Part shown: positions 56,523 through 64,000 of the stretch, piece by piece
How the letters are laid out: every line of letters starts with the position of its first letter
How positions within the stretch are numbered: position 1 is the first letter of the stretch
Assembly: GCF_030295915.1 (NCBI RefSeq)
Contig: NZ_AP027361.1
Location: 124,001-188,000, forward strand
DNA: 64,000 nucleotides
Direction of reading: 5' to 3'
Origin: Thalassotalea sediminis
GTDB lineage: Bacteria; Pseudomonadota; Gammaproteobacteria; Enterobacterales; Alteromonadaceae
Program-made: the position numbers and the translations under genes
The notes under the pieces: model-generated
The model's input: only the letters and a program-made list of their open reading frames with translations
Database searches by the model: none
What the model was told of the DNA's origin: nothing

Positions 56523-57563
56523 CTAGGTGAGCGGTGCTTCACCTGTTGGTGTAATGGAATATGCTTGTTTGAGTTTTGAGGGGGTATAACCGGTCCATTT
56601 TTTTATTGCCCGTCGAAAGTTTGTTGGATCAGAAATGGCCAATATTGAGGCACTTTGTTCACTGTTTAAACCTCGCACTAATAAGCATTCAATTGCTAAG
56701 TGTTTGCGTACTTCTTGATGTAATTGAGTATAACTAACGCCGTGCTCTCTGAGTTTGCGTTTTATCGTTGCTGGACTTGTCGCTAATTGTTGCGCTAAAT
56801 CAGCCATGGTCATCTCTGGCGACATTTTAAGCTGCTGACGGATCAACTCCAGTAAGGTAGGCGTCGACGAGTATTCCTTTTTTGCTTTATGAATAGCATG
56901 CCACTTTCTTAGATCATTACGATGCTGGTTTTGATAGCCTAGATTTGCCAGTTCGAGAGCAAAGAAAGCGCATGGCTGCGAAAATTTGATTTGGAATCCA
57001 AGATTTTCTTCATATTCTTGTATATACCGAGGTTGCTGCCAATCAAATCCAAAATGAAAGCATATTTTTCGCCCAAGGAGCTGATGACATAAGCTAACGA
57101 GCGCAGTTGAAAAAATCTCAGTAATAAAAGGAGTAAGCTTGGTTTTGCCAAATTTTTGTTCAAGTAAAAAGTATCCCCAGTTTTCTTCTTTAATAAATGT
57201 CGCACCGATAAAGGGTGAAAAGATATGTTTGAAAACTAAAATTAGGCGGAAAAATTCTTCGATATTACGGCTATATTGAATGGCTTGCATAACGCTATTT
57301 TGCTGGTTAGTGGCGAGCTGGTGACCAATTTGAAACGCACAATCATAACCGGGTGTTAAGTCTTTTGCTTGTTGTAACAGTTGAAGTAGTTGCTTTGCGC
57401 TTGCATTGCGGCCTTCAACTATATCTGACTTAAAAATACCAGTGCCTCTCAGCAACTTTTGTTGATCTACGTAACGTGCAGAGCACACGTCAATAATAGG
57501 CGTAGCAAAATGCTGTAACGGAAAACATTTGTCTTGATAGCTTAAGTACGTTGTTCTTTTCAT
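56523..57563 (-). CDS. AraC family transcriptional regulator
   Basis: A 346-residue AraC/XylS regulator: N-terminal arabinose-binding-like domain of the type found in OruR/ArgR-like AraC proteins (about 15-200), then the DNA-binding domain with two helix-turn-helices (TMADLAQQLATSPATIKRKL about 252-271 and SASILAISDPTNFRRAIKKW about 304-323, ending in the P-x-x-x family tail). Its start overlaps the stop of the upstream GGDEF gene by four bases (ATGA), so the two are translationally coupled. Target genes are unknown; no operator was recognised. Confidence 0.92.
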   Translation of the reverse strand: MKRTTYLSYQDKCFPLQHFATPIIDVCSARYVDQQKLLRGTGIFKSDIVEGRNASAKQLLQLLQQAKDLTPGYDCAFQIGHQLATNQQNSVMQAIQYSRNIEEFFRLILVFKHIFSPFIGATFIKEENWGYFLLEQKFGKTKLTPFITEIFSTALVSLCHQLLGRKICFHFGFDWQQPRYIQEYEENLGFQIKFSQPCAFFALELANLGYQNQHRNDLRKWHAIHKAKKEYSSTPTLLELIRQQLKMSPEMTMADLAQQLATSPATIKRKLREHGVSYTQLHQEVRKHLAIECLLVRGLNSEQSASILAISDPTNFRRAIKKWTGYTPSKLKQAYSITPTGEAPLT

Positions 57564-58477
57564 GCAGCATCAAACGCCTGTGATAATGACGAGCTTTCGT
57601 TATCGAGTTGAATATTAATCTTTGTGAGCTCAGCTTTTAGGTCGTCACTCGGTGTTAAAATTGTAAAGGCGGTTCTAACGCTTTGAAAAAACGCTGTTGT
57701 TTGCTCGTTCGAACGAAAAGCAACGTGTTTAATACTGTGTTCAATTTGACTGGCCATTTCTTGTGCGAAGGTTTGATCGGCATTAGGTAGTAACACAATG
57801 AATCGATCACCCGCATAGCGACAAGCTAAATCAATCGGACGTAAATTCATAAGAATTAAATGCGCAATTTCATGTAATAAGCGGTCACCTTCACGATTAC
57901 CAAATTTGGCGTTTAGGTGGGTAAAATTGTTAATATCAAGCGCAATTATGGCTGAGGTTTGTTGTTTTCTTTGGTGCTCTTTGACTCGCTCACGCCAGTA
58001 ATCGGCACGATATAGCTGCGTAATCATATCTATTTTATCAACAGCGCGGTACGCTAGCTCTCGTCGTTGAAGCTGCTTGTTTAGTGCCATTTGTTCTAAA
58101 TGCCAGTGATATAAGGCTGCTGTCATGATAATCATGCCAACGGCAGCAGGAAATGACTCTACAACGGAAAGCCAATTTACACTGGTTTGGTAACGAAAAA
58201 ATTCATCAAGAAGATCTAATAAACTTGAAAACATAAAGCATGCAAGCCCGAGCACAAGCAATCGTGTTACTTTACCTGGAGGTCTACTTGCAAGTGCTGT
58301 GAACAGCCAAAAAATGGTGAGTAATGCAACACTACCTTCACCAATGATGTCAGTCCATTTATAGTCGGACTGTTGTTTAGCGTCTCCGAAATATAGGCTT
58401 AAACATAGTGGAATAGTTAAACATATCAAACAATATGCTAATAACCCTCGATGTCGGAAAATCAGTGTAAAATTCAT
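57560..58477 (-). CDS. Membrane GGDEF-domain protein with altered active-site motif
   Basis: A 305-residue protein: five or six membrane helices (about 10-125) then a GGDEF domain. The signature reads AGDRF (in CRYAGDRFIVLLP) instead of GG(D/E)EF, so the catalytic glutamate is replaced by Arg. The first metal aspartate is kept in ALDINNFTHLN, and an inhibitory-site RxxD is present as RPID five residues ahead of the motif. It is therefore probably a c-di-GMP binding or regulatory relative rather than an active diguanylate cyclase. It sits upstream of, and coupled to, the AraC gene, and is divergent from the TonB receptor 328 bases away. Confidence 0.88.
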   Translation of the reverse strand: MNFTLIFRHRGLLAYCLICLTIPLCLSLYFGDAKQQSDYKWTDIIGEGSVALLTIFWLFTALASRPPGKVTRLLVLGLACFMFSSLLDLLDEFFRYQTSVNWLSVVESFPAAVGMIIMTAALYHWHLEQMALNKQLQRRELAYRAVDKIDMITQLYRADYWRERVKEHQRKQQTSAIIALDINNFTHLNAKFGNREGDRLLHEIAHLILMNLRPIDLACRYAGDRFIVLLPNADQTFAQEMASQIEHSIKHVAFRSNEQTTAFFQSVRTAFTILTPSDDLKAELTKINIQLDNESSSLSQAFDAA

Positions 58478-58730
58478 TCAATTCACTTTATTCATCGTCA
58501 AATATATGTGCGAGTGTATACGCTACTAACATGAACTACTCAGGTTTGGGAGGTCAGTTTAGCTCAGTTATTTGCTTTCAATGATTAAAGTTTGATGACA
58601 TTACAATGAAACAAAAATAAAAATCCTTTAAGTTCAGCTAGTTATAATAAGGGTGAACTTAGCTCCATTACGTTATTTTGTCCGCTGCAAAAGGGGGCGT
58701 TTCCTCTGTTTATCGGCGAGTTAAAAAATG

Positions 58731-58748
58731 TCGTCACGTAGCTGTCAT
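58731..58748 (+). promoter_or_regulatory. Candidate Pho box
   Basis: TCGTCAC-GTAG-CTGTCAT: two 7-base repeats 11 bases apart, the second an exact match to the CTGTCAT half of the PhoB consensus and the first matching it at four of seven positions. A weaker third repeat (TCTTCCT) follows 11 bases on. It lies 58 bases before the TonB-receptor gene of a phosphate-scavenging locus. The rest of the 328-base gap shows nothing else recognised. Confidence 0.45.
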
Positions 58749-58805
58749 ATTCTCTTCCTATATTGTCCGGCAACTTAATAACACTACAATCAATGGGAAC
58801 ATAAC

Positions 58806-61493
58806 ATGAAAGCAAAACTTTCTATTTTAGCGCTAGCGTGTGCAGCGGCGTTATCAACGAATGCTTTTGCTGAACAAGTATCATCAACAATTGTTGGTAA
58901 GGTTACAGATTCAGCGAAAAATCGCGTATTTGCTGGCGCGAGTATCGAAATTGTAGAGCTTAAATTAAAAACGCAAACAAACTTAAGCGGTAGCTTTAAC
59001 TTTAAGCAATTACCGGTAGGTCAATATACGTTAAAAGTATCTTATGTAGGTGCTGAGCCACTTGTAAAAACAATTAATGTGCAAGCGGGTGATAACACAC
59101 CTCTCTCATTGGTACTTTCTGATAACAGTATGGAAGAAATCTATGTGCGTGCTCAACGTTCGGGCCAGGCAAGTGCTATTAATCAAAAGCGTGTAGCAGA
59201 TAGTATACGCTCAATTGTCTCAGCGGATGCTATTGGGCAGTTTCCCGACCAAAATGCGGCTGAGTCTTTACAGCGCTTACCTGGTTTGTCGATTGAAAGA
59301 GATCAAGGTGAAGGACGCTTTGTAGGCATTCGAGGTATCGATCCTAACCTAAACAATGTGACGATAAATGGCTTAAATGTTCCTTCGCCTGAAGGTGGCG
59401 TTCGTTCGGTTGCGCTTGACGTTATTCCATCTGAATTAATTCAAACGTTGGCGGTTTCAAAGTCAGTGTCAGCAGATATGGATGGAGATGCTATTGGTGG
59501 CACGGTAGAGGTTAAAAGTGTCAGCGCGTTTGATCGTAATGGTGACACTGCGACCGTTAGTGCCCAGCTAAGTCAAAATAGTTTAAGAGATGAGAATAGT
59601 CCAAAAGTATCAGGGAGTTTGACGCACCTCTTTAACGATACACTCGGTATAGCTGCAGCGGTATCTTGGCAAAACCGTGAATTTGGCTCTGATAATATAG
59701 AGTCTAATGGTGAGGATGAAGTCGAACAACGTTTTTATGATATTGCGCGCGAACGTTTAGGCAGTGCGGTTAATATAGACTATCGACCAGACTTTAATAA
59801 TACGTACTTTCTGCGCACGATGTACAGTAAGTTTTCAGATGATGAATTTCGCTTAGCGAATACGTTTGTATTCGATGGTGAAGATTCAGAAGTAGAAGCC
59901 GGTTCAAAAGATAGAAAAGAAACCCAAACAATTTTTAGCGTAGCGGCCGGTGGTGAACATATTATTGATTTATGGAGTATTGATTACCAATTAGGCTATG
60001 CACAATCAGATGAAGATGAGCCGAGCGCACTTTTTTATGATTTTATTACTGAAAATAGCAGTATTTCAGCTGACTTAAATACTAAAATCCCTGTGATCCA
60101 TCAAGACGAAGCTGTTACAGATTTGTCTCGTTATGAATTAGATGAAATTGCCTATGAAGACAATTATGCTGAAGATACTGAGGTTAGTGTTAAGTTTGAC
60201 CTCAGTCGTCAGATATCATTTGGTCAATACATTGGCGAGATCAAAACAGGCGTAAAATATCGTCAGCGTGAAAAATCTGTTGATGCCAATATTGCCATTT
60301 TTGATGGCGATTTTGACAATTTAACGGGCAGTAATTTTCAAGGCCAAACTCCTGATTGGGGGTTGGGTCAATTCGGTCCTGCCTTTAATCGCAAAACCTT
60401 GCGTGAGTACTTTGATAATAATCGTTCAGCCTTAACGCTCGCTGGGTTAGATTCGGAACTTGAATCGAACGGAGCTTCTTATACGTCACATGAAGATATT
60501 TTTGCCGCTTATATCATGACTCGGATAAATATAGATAAGTTACGTATTGTCGCCGGTTTACGATATGAAAGTACTGACTTTGAAACGCAAGGTATGCGGG
60601 TAGAATTAATCGAAGATGACGTTTCAGATATTGAAAAAGTAGTAAACACGGATTGGCAAGTTGAAAAAGATTACTCACATGTATTACCCAGCATTAACTT
60701 ACGATACGAATTTTCAGATAAGTTAATCGCTAGAGCGGCATATAGTGAAACAATTTCACGTCCAAAATTTGAGGATGCAGCGGCATTTCAAGTTATAGAA
60801 AGTAAAACTGAAGAAGACGACGGCGAGATTGTTACGGAGCGTGAAGCCGAAGTAGGTAATCCGAATTTAGCACCTTATGAATCGACTAATGTCGACTTTA
60901 CACTCGAATATTATCCGGGCCACATCGGTATTATGTCTGCCGGTTTCTTCTATAAAGAGATTGATAATTTCGTTGTTTTTGCAGATGTTGCTGACACACC
61001 AACATGGCAAGGGTTTGATGAAGTTGTTCAACCTATAAATGGTGAAAGTGCGACATTAAAAGGTATGGAATTATCATGGGTAAAAGCTTTCGATAATGGT
61101 TTGTTAATAGCAGCAAATGGTACCTTTTCAGACTCTGAGGCTACGACTTTTTTAGAGGGCGAGCGTTTTGAAACAAGTTTGCCTAACCAATCTGATAACA
61201 TATTTAATTTCACCTTGGGTTATGAAACAGACTTATTAAATCTACGTTTAACCATGTCTCACAAAAGTGAGAATTTTGAAGAAATTGATGGTGATATGTT
61301 GCGAATGGAAGACGATCATCAACAAATTGATTTCACATCAAAATACTACGTCAACGAGCAAATAACACTTTATTTTAATGTGGTTAACCTTACGGATGAA
61401 CCTTTCTATAACTACTTTGATAAGCGCAATAAAAACGCACAATATGAAGAGTACGGTCGCACGTTTGAACTTGGTTTTCGCTGGCAAATGTAG
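58806..61493 (+). CDS. TonB-dependent receptor (probable phytate/organophosphate uptake)
   Basis: An 895-residue outer-membrane receptor: signal peptide (about 1-22), a CarboxypepD_reg-like N-terminal domain (SSTIVGKVTDSAKNRVFAGA about 26-45), a TonB-box-like segment EEIYVRAQRS, the plug domain with QFPDQNAAESLQRLPGLSIE (about 146-165) and the 22-strand barrel ending in the aromatic FELGFRWQM. It is of the type that imports large organic substrates. The next two genes encode a purple-acid-phosphatase-like enzyme and a beta-propeller phytase, so phytate or its breakdown products are the likely substrate (inference). Confidence 0.92.
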   Translation: MKAKLSILALACAAALSTNAFAEQVSSTIVGKVTDSAKNRVFAGASIEIVELKLKTQTNLSGSFNFKQLPVGQYTLKVSYVGAEPLVKTINVQAGDNTPLSLVLSDNSMEEIYVRAQRSGQASAINQKRVADSIRSIVSADAIGQFPDQNAAESLQRLPGLSIERDQGEGRFVGIRGIDPNLNNVTINGLNVPSPEGGVRSVALDVIPSELIQTLAVSKSVSADMDGDAIGGTVEVKSVSAFDRNGDTATVSAQLSQNSLRDENSPKVSGSLTHLFNDTLGIAAAVSWQNREFGSDNIESNGEDEVEQRFYDIARERLGSAVNIDYRPDFNNTYFLRTMYSKFSDDEFRLANTFVFDGEDSEVEAGSKDRKETQTIFSVAAGGEHIIDLWSIDYQLGYAQSDEDEPSALFYDFITENSSISADLNTKIPVIHQDEAVTDLSRYELDEIAYEDNYAEDTEVSVKFDLSRQISFGQYIGEIKTGVKYRQREKSVDANIAIFDGDFDNLTGSNFQGQTPDWGLGQFGPAFNRKTLREYFDNNRSALTLAGLDSELESNGASYTSHEDIFAAYIMTRINIDKLRIVAGLRYESTDFETQGMRVELIEDDVSDIEKVVNTDWQVEKDYSHVLPSINLRYEFSDKLIARAAYSETISRPKFEDAAAFQVIESKTEEDDGEIVTEREAEVGNPNLAPYESTNVDFTLEYYPGHIGIMSAGFFYKEIDNFVVFADVADTPTWQGFDEVVQPINGESATLKGMELSWVKAFDNGLLIAANGTFSDSEATTFLEGERFETSLPNQSDNIFNFTLGYETDLLNLRLTMSHKSENFEEIDGDMLRMEDDHQQIDFTSKYYVNEQITLYFNVVNLTDEPFYNYFDKRNKNAQYEEYGRTFELGFRWQM

Positions 61494-61522
61494 TGGTTTA
61501 TCAGAACAAATAGATTAAATAC

Positions 61523-61538
61523 AGGGGGCACGCCCCCT
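61523..61538 (+). repeat. GC-rich hairpin between receptor and phosphatase genes
   Basis: AGGGGG (61523-61528) pairs with CCCCCT (61533-61538) around a CACG loop. There is no U-tract on the plus strand, so it may only stabilise or process the receptor message and lower expression of the downstream enzymes. Confidence 0.45.
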
Positions 61539-61557
61539 TAAAAAATAGAGTGAAGTA

Positions 61558-62520
61558 ATGAAAAATTTTATTTTTAGTTGTTTATTGTTAGTTGCAATAA
61601 ATTCATATGCGGATGTATATGGTGCTGAGCATTATCAGCAAAACTATATTCAGCAATTAACTACGTTTGAAAGTGGCCAACATTTTTTTGTCTTGGGAGA
61701 CTGGGGACGAAATGGACACTTTTATCAGCGAGATGTAGCAAAGTGGATGGATATAGCAGCATACCAACTTGATCCAGATTTTATTGCCACTACCGGTGAT
61801 AATTTCTATGACAATGGGGTTGCGTCAATACAGGATCCTTACTGGCAAAGTTCATTTGAAAATATATATCAAGGCCCTCATTTGTTTGTTGATTGGTATC
61901 CAACATTAGGAAACCATGATTATCGTGGTAATTGGCAAGCACAAATAGCGTATTCTCAGGTTAGTCGACGTTGGCAAATGCCATCGCAATATTATGCTAA
62001 GAACAGCACGCTTGAAGATGGTACAGAAATACTCTACTTATTTATTGATACCAGTCCTTTAAATCCTGCTTATAAAAGTGAAGCTAAATATGCAGAGACG
62101 CAACAACAGGATGCAAAGAAACAGCTTGATTGGATAAAAAAACAGTTAGCTACAACAACTGCCGATTGGAAAATCGTGATTGGTCATCACCCTTTGTATT
62201 CTAGCGGAAAGCGCTTTGGTAAAACGGGCGAAATTCAACGCGTATTGGAGCCTATTTTGGAAAAGTATCAAGTTGACGCTTATTTCGCAGGCCATGAACA
62301 CGATATGCAACACAACAAACCTAAGCAATCAACGGTTGATCACTTTGTTTCTGGCGGTGGTTCAGAAATAAGACCCGTAAAACAACGCTCATTTACTAAG
62401 TTCGCAAAAGCAACTGGCGGTTTCGCTGCCGTTGTAGTTAATGAGAAAACACTCTTGGTGCAGTTTATAGATCATCAAGGCAATATCATTTATAGCTATC
62501 AACGCAACAAGGAACAGTAA
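61558..62520 (+). CDS. Exported purple-acid-phosphatase-like metallophosphoesterase
   Basis: A 320-residue protein with a signal peptide (about 1-18), similar to tartrate-resistant (type 5) acid phosphatase. The metallophosphoesterase ligands appear in order: VLGDWGRNG (about 45-53), TTGDNFYDNG (about 79-88), TLGNHDYRG (about 118-126), IGHHPLYSSG (about 208-217) and FAGHEHDMQH (about 243-252). It probably releases phosphate from organic phosphates, including products of the neighbouring phytase. It is exported, unlike the PhoD-like protein at 6.3 kb. The phytase gene starts 2 bases after its stop. Confidence 0.92.
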   Translation: MKNFIFSCLLLVAINSYADVYGAEHYQQNYIQQLTTFESGQHFFVLGDWGRNGHFYQRDVAKWMDIAAYQLDPDFIATTGDNFYDNGVASIQDPYWQSSFENIYQGPHLFVDWYPTLGNHDYRGNWQAQIAYSQVSRRWQMPSQYYAKNSTLEDGTEILYLFIDTSPLNPAYKSEAKYAETQQQDAKKQLDWIKKQLATTTADWKIVIGHHPLYSSGKRFGKTGEIQRVLEPILEKYQVDAYFAGHEHDMQHNKPKQSTVDHFVSGGGSEIRPVKQRSFTKFAKATGGFAAVVVNEKTLLVQFIDHQGNIIYSYQRNKEQ

Positions 62521-62522
62521 AC

Positions 62523-64000
62523 ATGAGAGACATGTTAAAAACGATTGCATATCTATCATTCACTTGTTTTGCCTTGATCAATAGCATCAGCTGTTATGCG
62601 AATACCGAACATATTAATTGGGCTAACACGTCACAATTTTTATCAAAAATTTCAGCAAAAAAAGGTAGCGAGTTTTACTATATTGCTGTTAATGAGTCAG
62701 TGGGTATTGCCTTACTTAATCGTGAACTTAAACCACTTGCTGTTATAGCACGAAAGGCAGAACATCTAGATTTTCGTTGGTTACCGGGTGAAAAAAGTAA
62801 AGGCGTAATGGCAACGTTAGACGTTGATAGTGGTGAATTATTGTTGATAGACGTAAATGTTAATACCCCTTCATTAACGATTCAACGTCAATTTAAACCT
62901 GACATGATGGCATTTGATGCGCTTTGTTTACAACGTAAGAATGCTAGCATCGATTTATTCTTAGTTGATGCGCAAGGAATAGCGCGGCATTTCAATGTAA
63001 TAAATCAAGATAATCAATGGCAGCCAATAGAAATAAACCACTTTCCAGTTGGCCCTAACATCAAAGCATGTGCGGTTGTCGATCAGCAAAAAGCATTACT
63101 ATTAACGGAAGAAAATATAGGCGTTTGGCGCTATTCAACCAATCCAGAACATGAAGTAATACGTGAACTTATCACGCTACCACAAGGTCTGGAAATTGAA
63201 TATATCGATACAACACCTACAGGAGATATCGCGGTAGTTTCGCCTGATTCAAATACACTTTGGTATTATCAACATCATGCTAAAAAGTTCACAGCAATGT
63301 CTTTATCTGATGATATATCACCAAAAACAGTGCAGCTTTATCGTCAAGGAAATGATCTTCAAGCATTTATTTATGATGATAATCAGAGTCAGCTTGTTGA
63401 TAGGCGTTTCACAACAACTATACCTCCTGTTCCTCAACAAACGACAGTTGAAAAAACATTAAAACCTTTTGCGCAAACTGAACCCGTTAACGCTTTTGGC
63501 GATGCTGCTGATGACCCTGCAATTTGGGTGAATAAAGAAAATCCAGCAAAAAGTATTGTATTTACAACAGATAAAAAGTTCGGATTAAACACCTATGACT
63601 TGCAAGGAAAACTCATACAAAGCATGCCTGTTGGACGGATAAATAATATTGATATTCGGTATGATGTTCAGCTAGGTAAAGAGATGGTAGATATAGCGGC
63701 AGCAAGTAATCGGACGACAAACAGTATTACACTGTTTGCAATTGATAAACTAAGCGGTAGGGCAAGCTTGCTGAATGACATCAAAACTGACTTATCAGAT
63801 CCTTATGGATTATGTTTGAGTAAAATCGATGGTGTAGTCTCAGCATGGATTAATGATACCGACGGGCGCTTCCAACAATATCAACTAAGTTTTGAGTCAG
63901 CGTCAATAAAAGGTAAAAAGGTTGATGAGTGGCGTGTACCTTCGCAACCTGAAGGCTGTGTAGTTGATGATAAAACAAGCCGACTTTTTTATGGTGAAGA
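62523..64000 (+). CDS. Beta-propeller phytase with N-terminal extra domain (3' end outside window)
   Basis: The frame is open from the ATG at 62523 (AAGGA upstream) to the right edge, 492 codons, so the gene continues. A signal peptide (about 1-26) is followed by about 290 residues of diverged propeller-like sequence, then the beta-propeller phytase domain starting near residue 318 with FGDAADDPAIWV (about 323-334), NNIDIRYD (about 376-383), SDPYGLCLS (about 426-434) and VPSQPEGCVVDD (about 473-484), which carry the calcium and phosphate-binding residues of this family. The enzyme removes phosphate from phytate. The two-domain layout resembles dual-domain phytases in which the N-terminal half is inactive but raises activity. 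Confidence 0.93.
   Translation, partial: MRDMLKTIAYLSFTCFALINSISCYANTEHINWANTSQFLSKISAKKGSEFYYIAVNESVGIALLNRELKPLAVIARKAEHLDFRWLPGEKSKGVMATLDVDSGELLLIDVNVNTPSLTIQRQFKPDMMAFDALCLQRKNASIDLFLVDAQGIARHFNVINQDNQWQPIEINHFPVGPNIKACAVVDQQKALLLTEENIGVWRYSTNPEHEVIRELITLPQGLEIEYIDTTPTGDIAVVSPDSNTLWYYQHHAKKFTAMSLSDDISPKTVQLYRQGNDLQAFIYDDNQSQLVDRRFTTTIPPVPQQTTVEKTLKPFAQTEPVNAFGDAADDPAIWVNKENPAKSIVFTTDKKFGLNTYDLQGKLIQSMPVGRINNIDIRYDVQLGKEMVDIAAASNRTTNSITLFAIDKLSGRASLLNDIKTDLSDPYGLCLSKIDGVVSAWINDTDGRFQQYQLSFESASIKGKKVDEWRVPSQPEGCVVDDKTSRLFYGE

Noticed and set aside
63277..63462. Plus-strand ORF of 61 codons within the phytase gene
   Set aside because: It is in another frame than the long phytase frame, which is open from 62523 to the window edge and carries the family motifs.

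Overview
The window is a chromosomal stretch of a marine gammaproteobacterium of the order Alteromonadales, most likely Colwelliaceae (Colwellia/Thalassotalea-like). This is inferred from the low GC content, dense short operons, the aerobic ubiquinone/aa3-oxidase complement, the Kdo kinase (KdkA) type of LPS core synthesis, a HutF/HutG histidine pathway and a TonB-receptor/phytase locus. No phage, conjugative element, CRISPR array, rRNA or tRNA was seen.

Layout. 1-1.9 kb: the end of recG, running in from the left edge. 2.0-3.1 kb: a membrane acyltransferase. 3.2-6.2 kb: the ubiquinone cluster ubiE-ubiJ-ubiB. 6.3-10 kb: a PhoD-like phosphatase convergent with a DUF885 metallopeptidase. 10-12.3 kb: a hypothetical membrane protein, an ATP-grasp ligase and mutM. 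12.3-18 kb: an LPS-core region (coaD, TetR regulator, kdkA, heptosyltransferase, waaA) carrying two ~265-bp MITE-like repeats in the same orientation; the second sits exactly on the heptosyltransferase stop codon. 18-22.1 kb: an odd alpha/beta-hydrolase, then an Lrp-type regulator divergent from kbl-tdh-glpE. 22.3-27.8 kb: glpG, a FliL-like protein, ubiC-ubiA and plsB. 27.9-29.6 kb: a solute-binding protein and lexA with two SOS boxes.

30-38.9 kb is a complete cytochrome c oxidase locus: coxB (CuA subunit with two fused cytochrome c domains), coxA, ctaG, coxC, a DUF2909 gene on the other strand, SURF1, a thioredoxin-like assembly protein, ctaA, ctaB and a SCO protein. It encodes the enzyme and its CuA, CuB and heme A assembly machinery together. 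38.9-46.4 kb: polysaccharide deacetylase, DinF-like MATE pump, nfuA, an M14 peptidase, comF and bioH. 46.6-47.8 kb: a coupled pair made of a small protein and a SprA-family putative zinc protease. 48-50.1 kb: hutG-hutF under a perfect palindrome like a HutC operator. 50.1-53.7 kb: ccoG-srkA-dsbA.

53.7-58.5 kb is a minus-strand block of less familiar genes: a secreted/membrane beta-propeller protein ending in a SHOCT motif, a protein with two SSB-like OB folds, and a coupled pair of an AraC regulator and a membrane GGDEF protein with an altered active site. 58.8-64 kb is a phosphorus-scavenging (probable phytate) locus: TonB-dependent receptor, purple-acid-phosphatase-like enzyme and a beta-propeller phytase with a long N-terminal extra domain that runs off the right edge; a Pho-box-like sequence lies upstream of the receptor.

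Most genes are core metabolism with clear homologues. The less ordinary items are the MITE pair, the di-heme CoxB with its leader hairpin, the tandem-OB protein, the propeller-SHOCT protein, the GGDEF/AraC pair and the phytase locus. No demonstrably new system was found.
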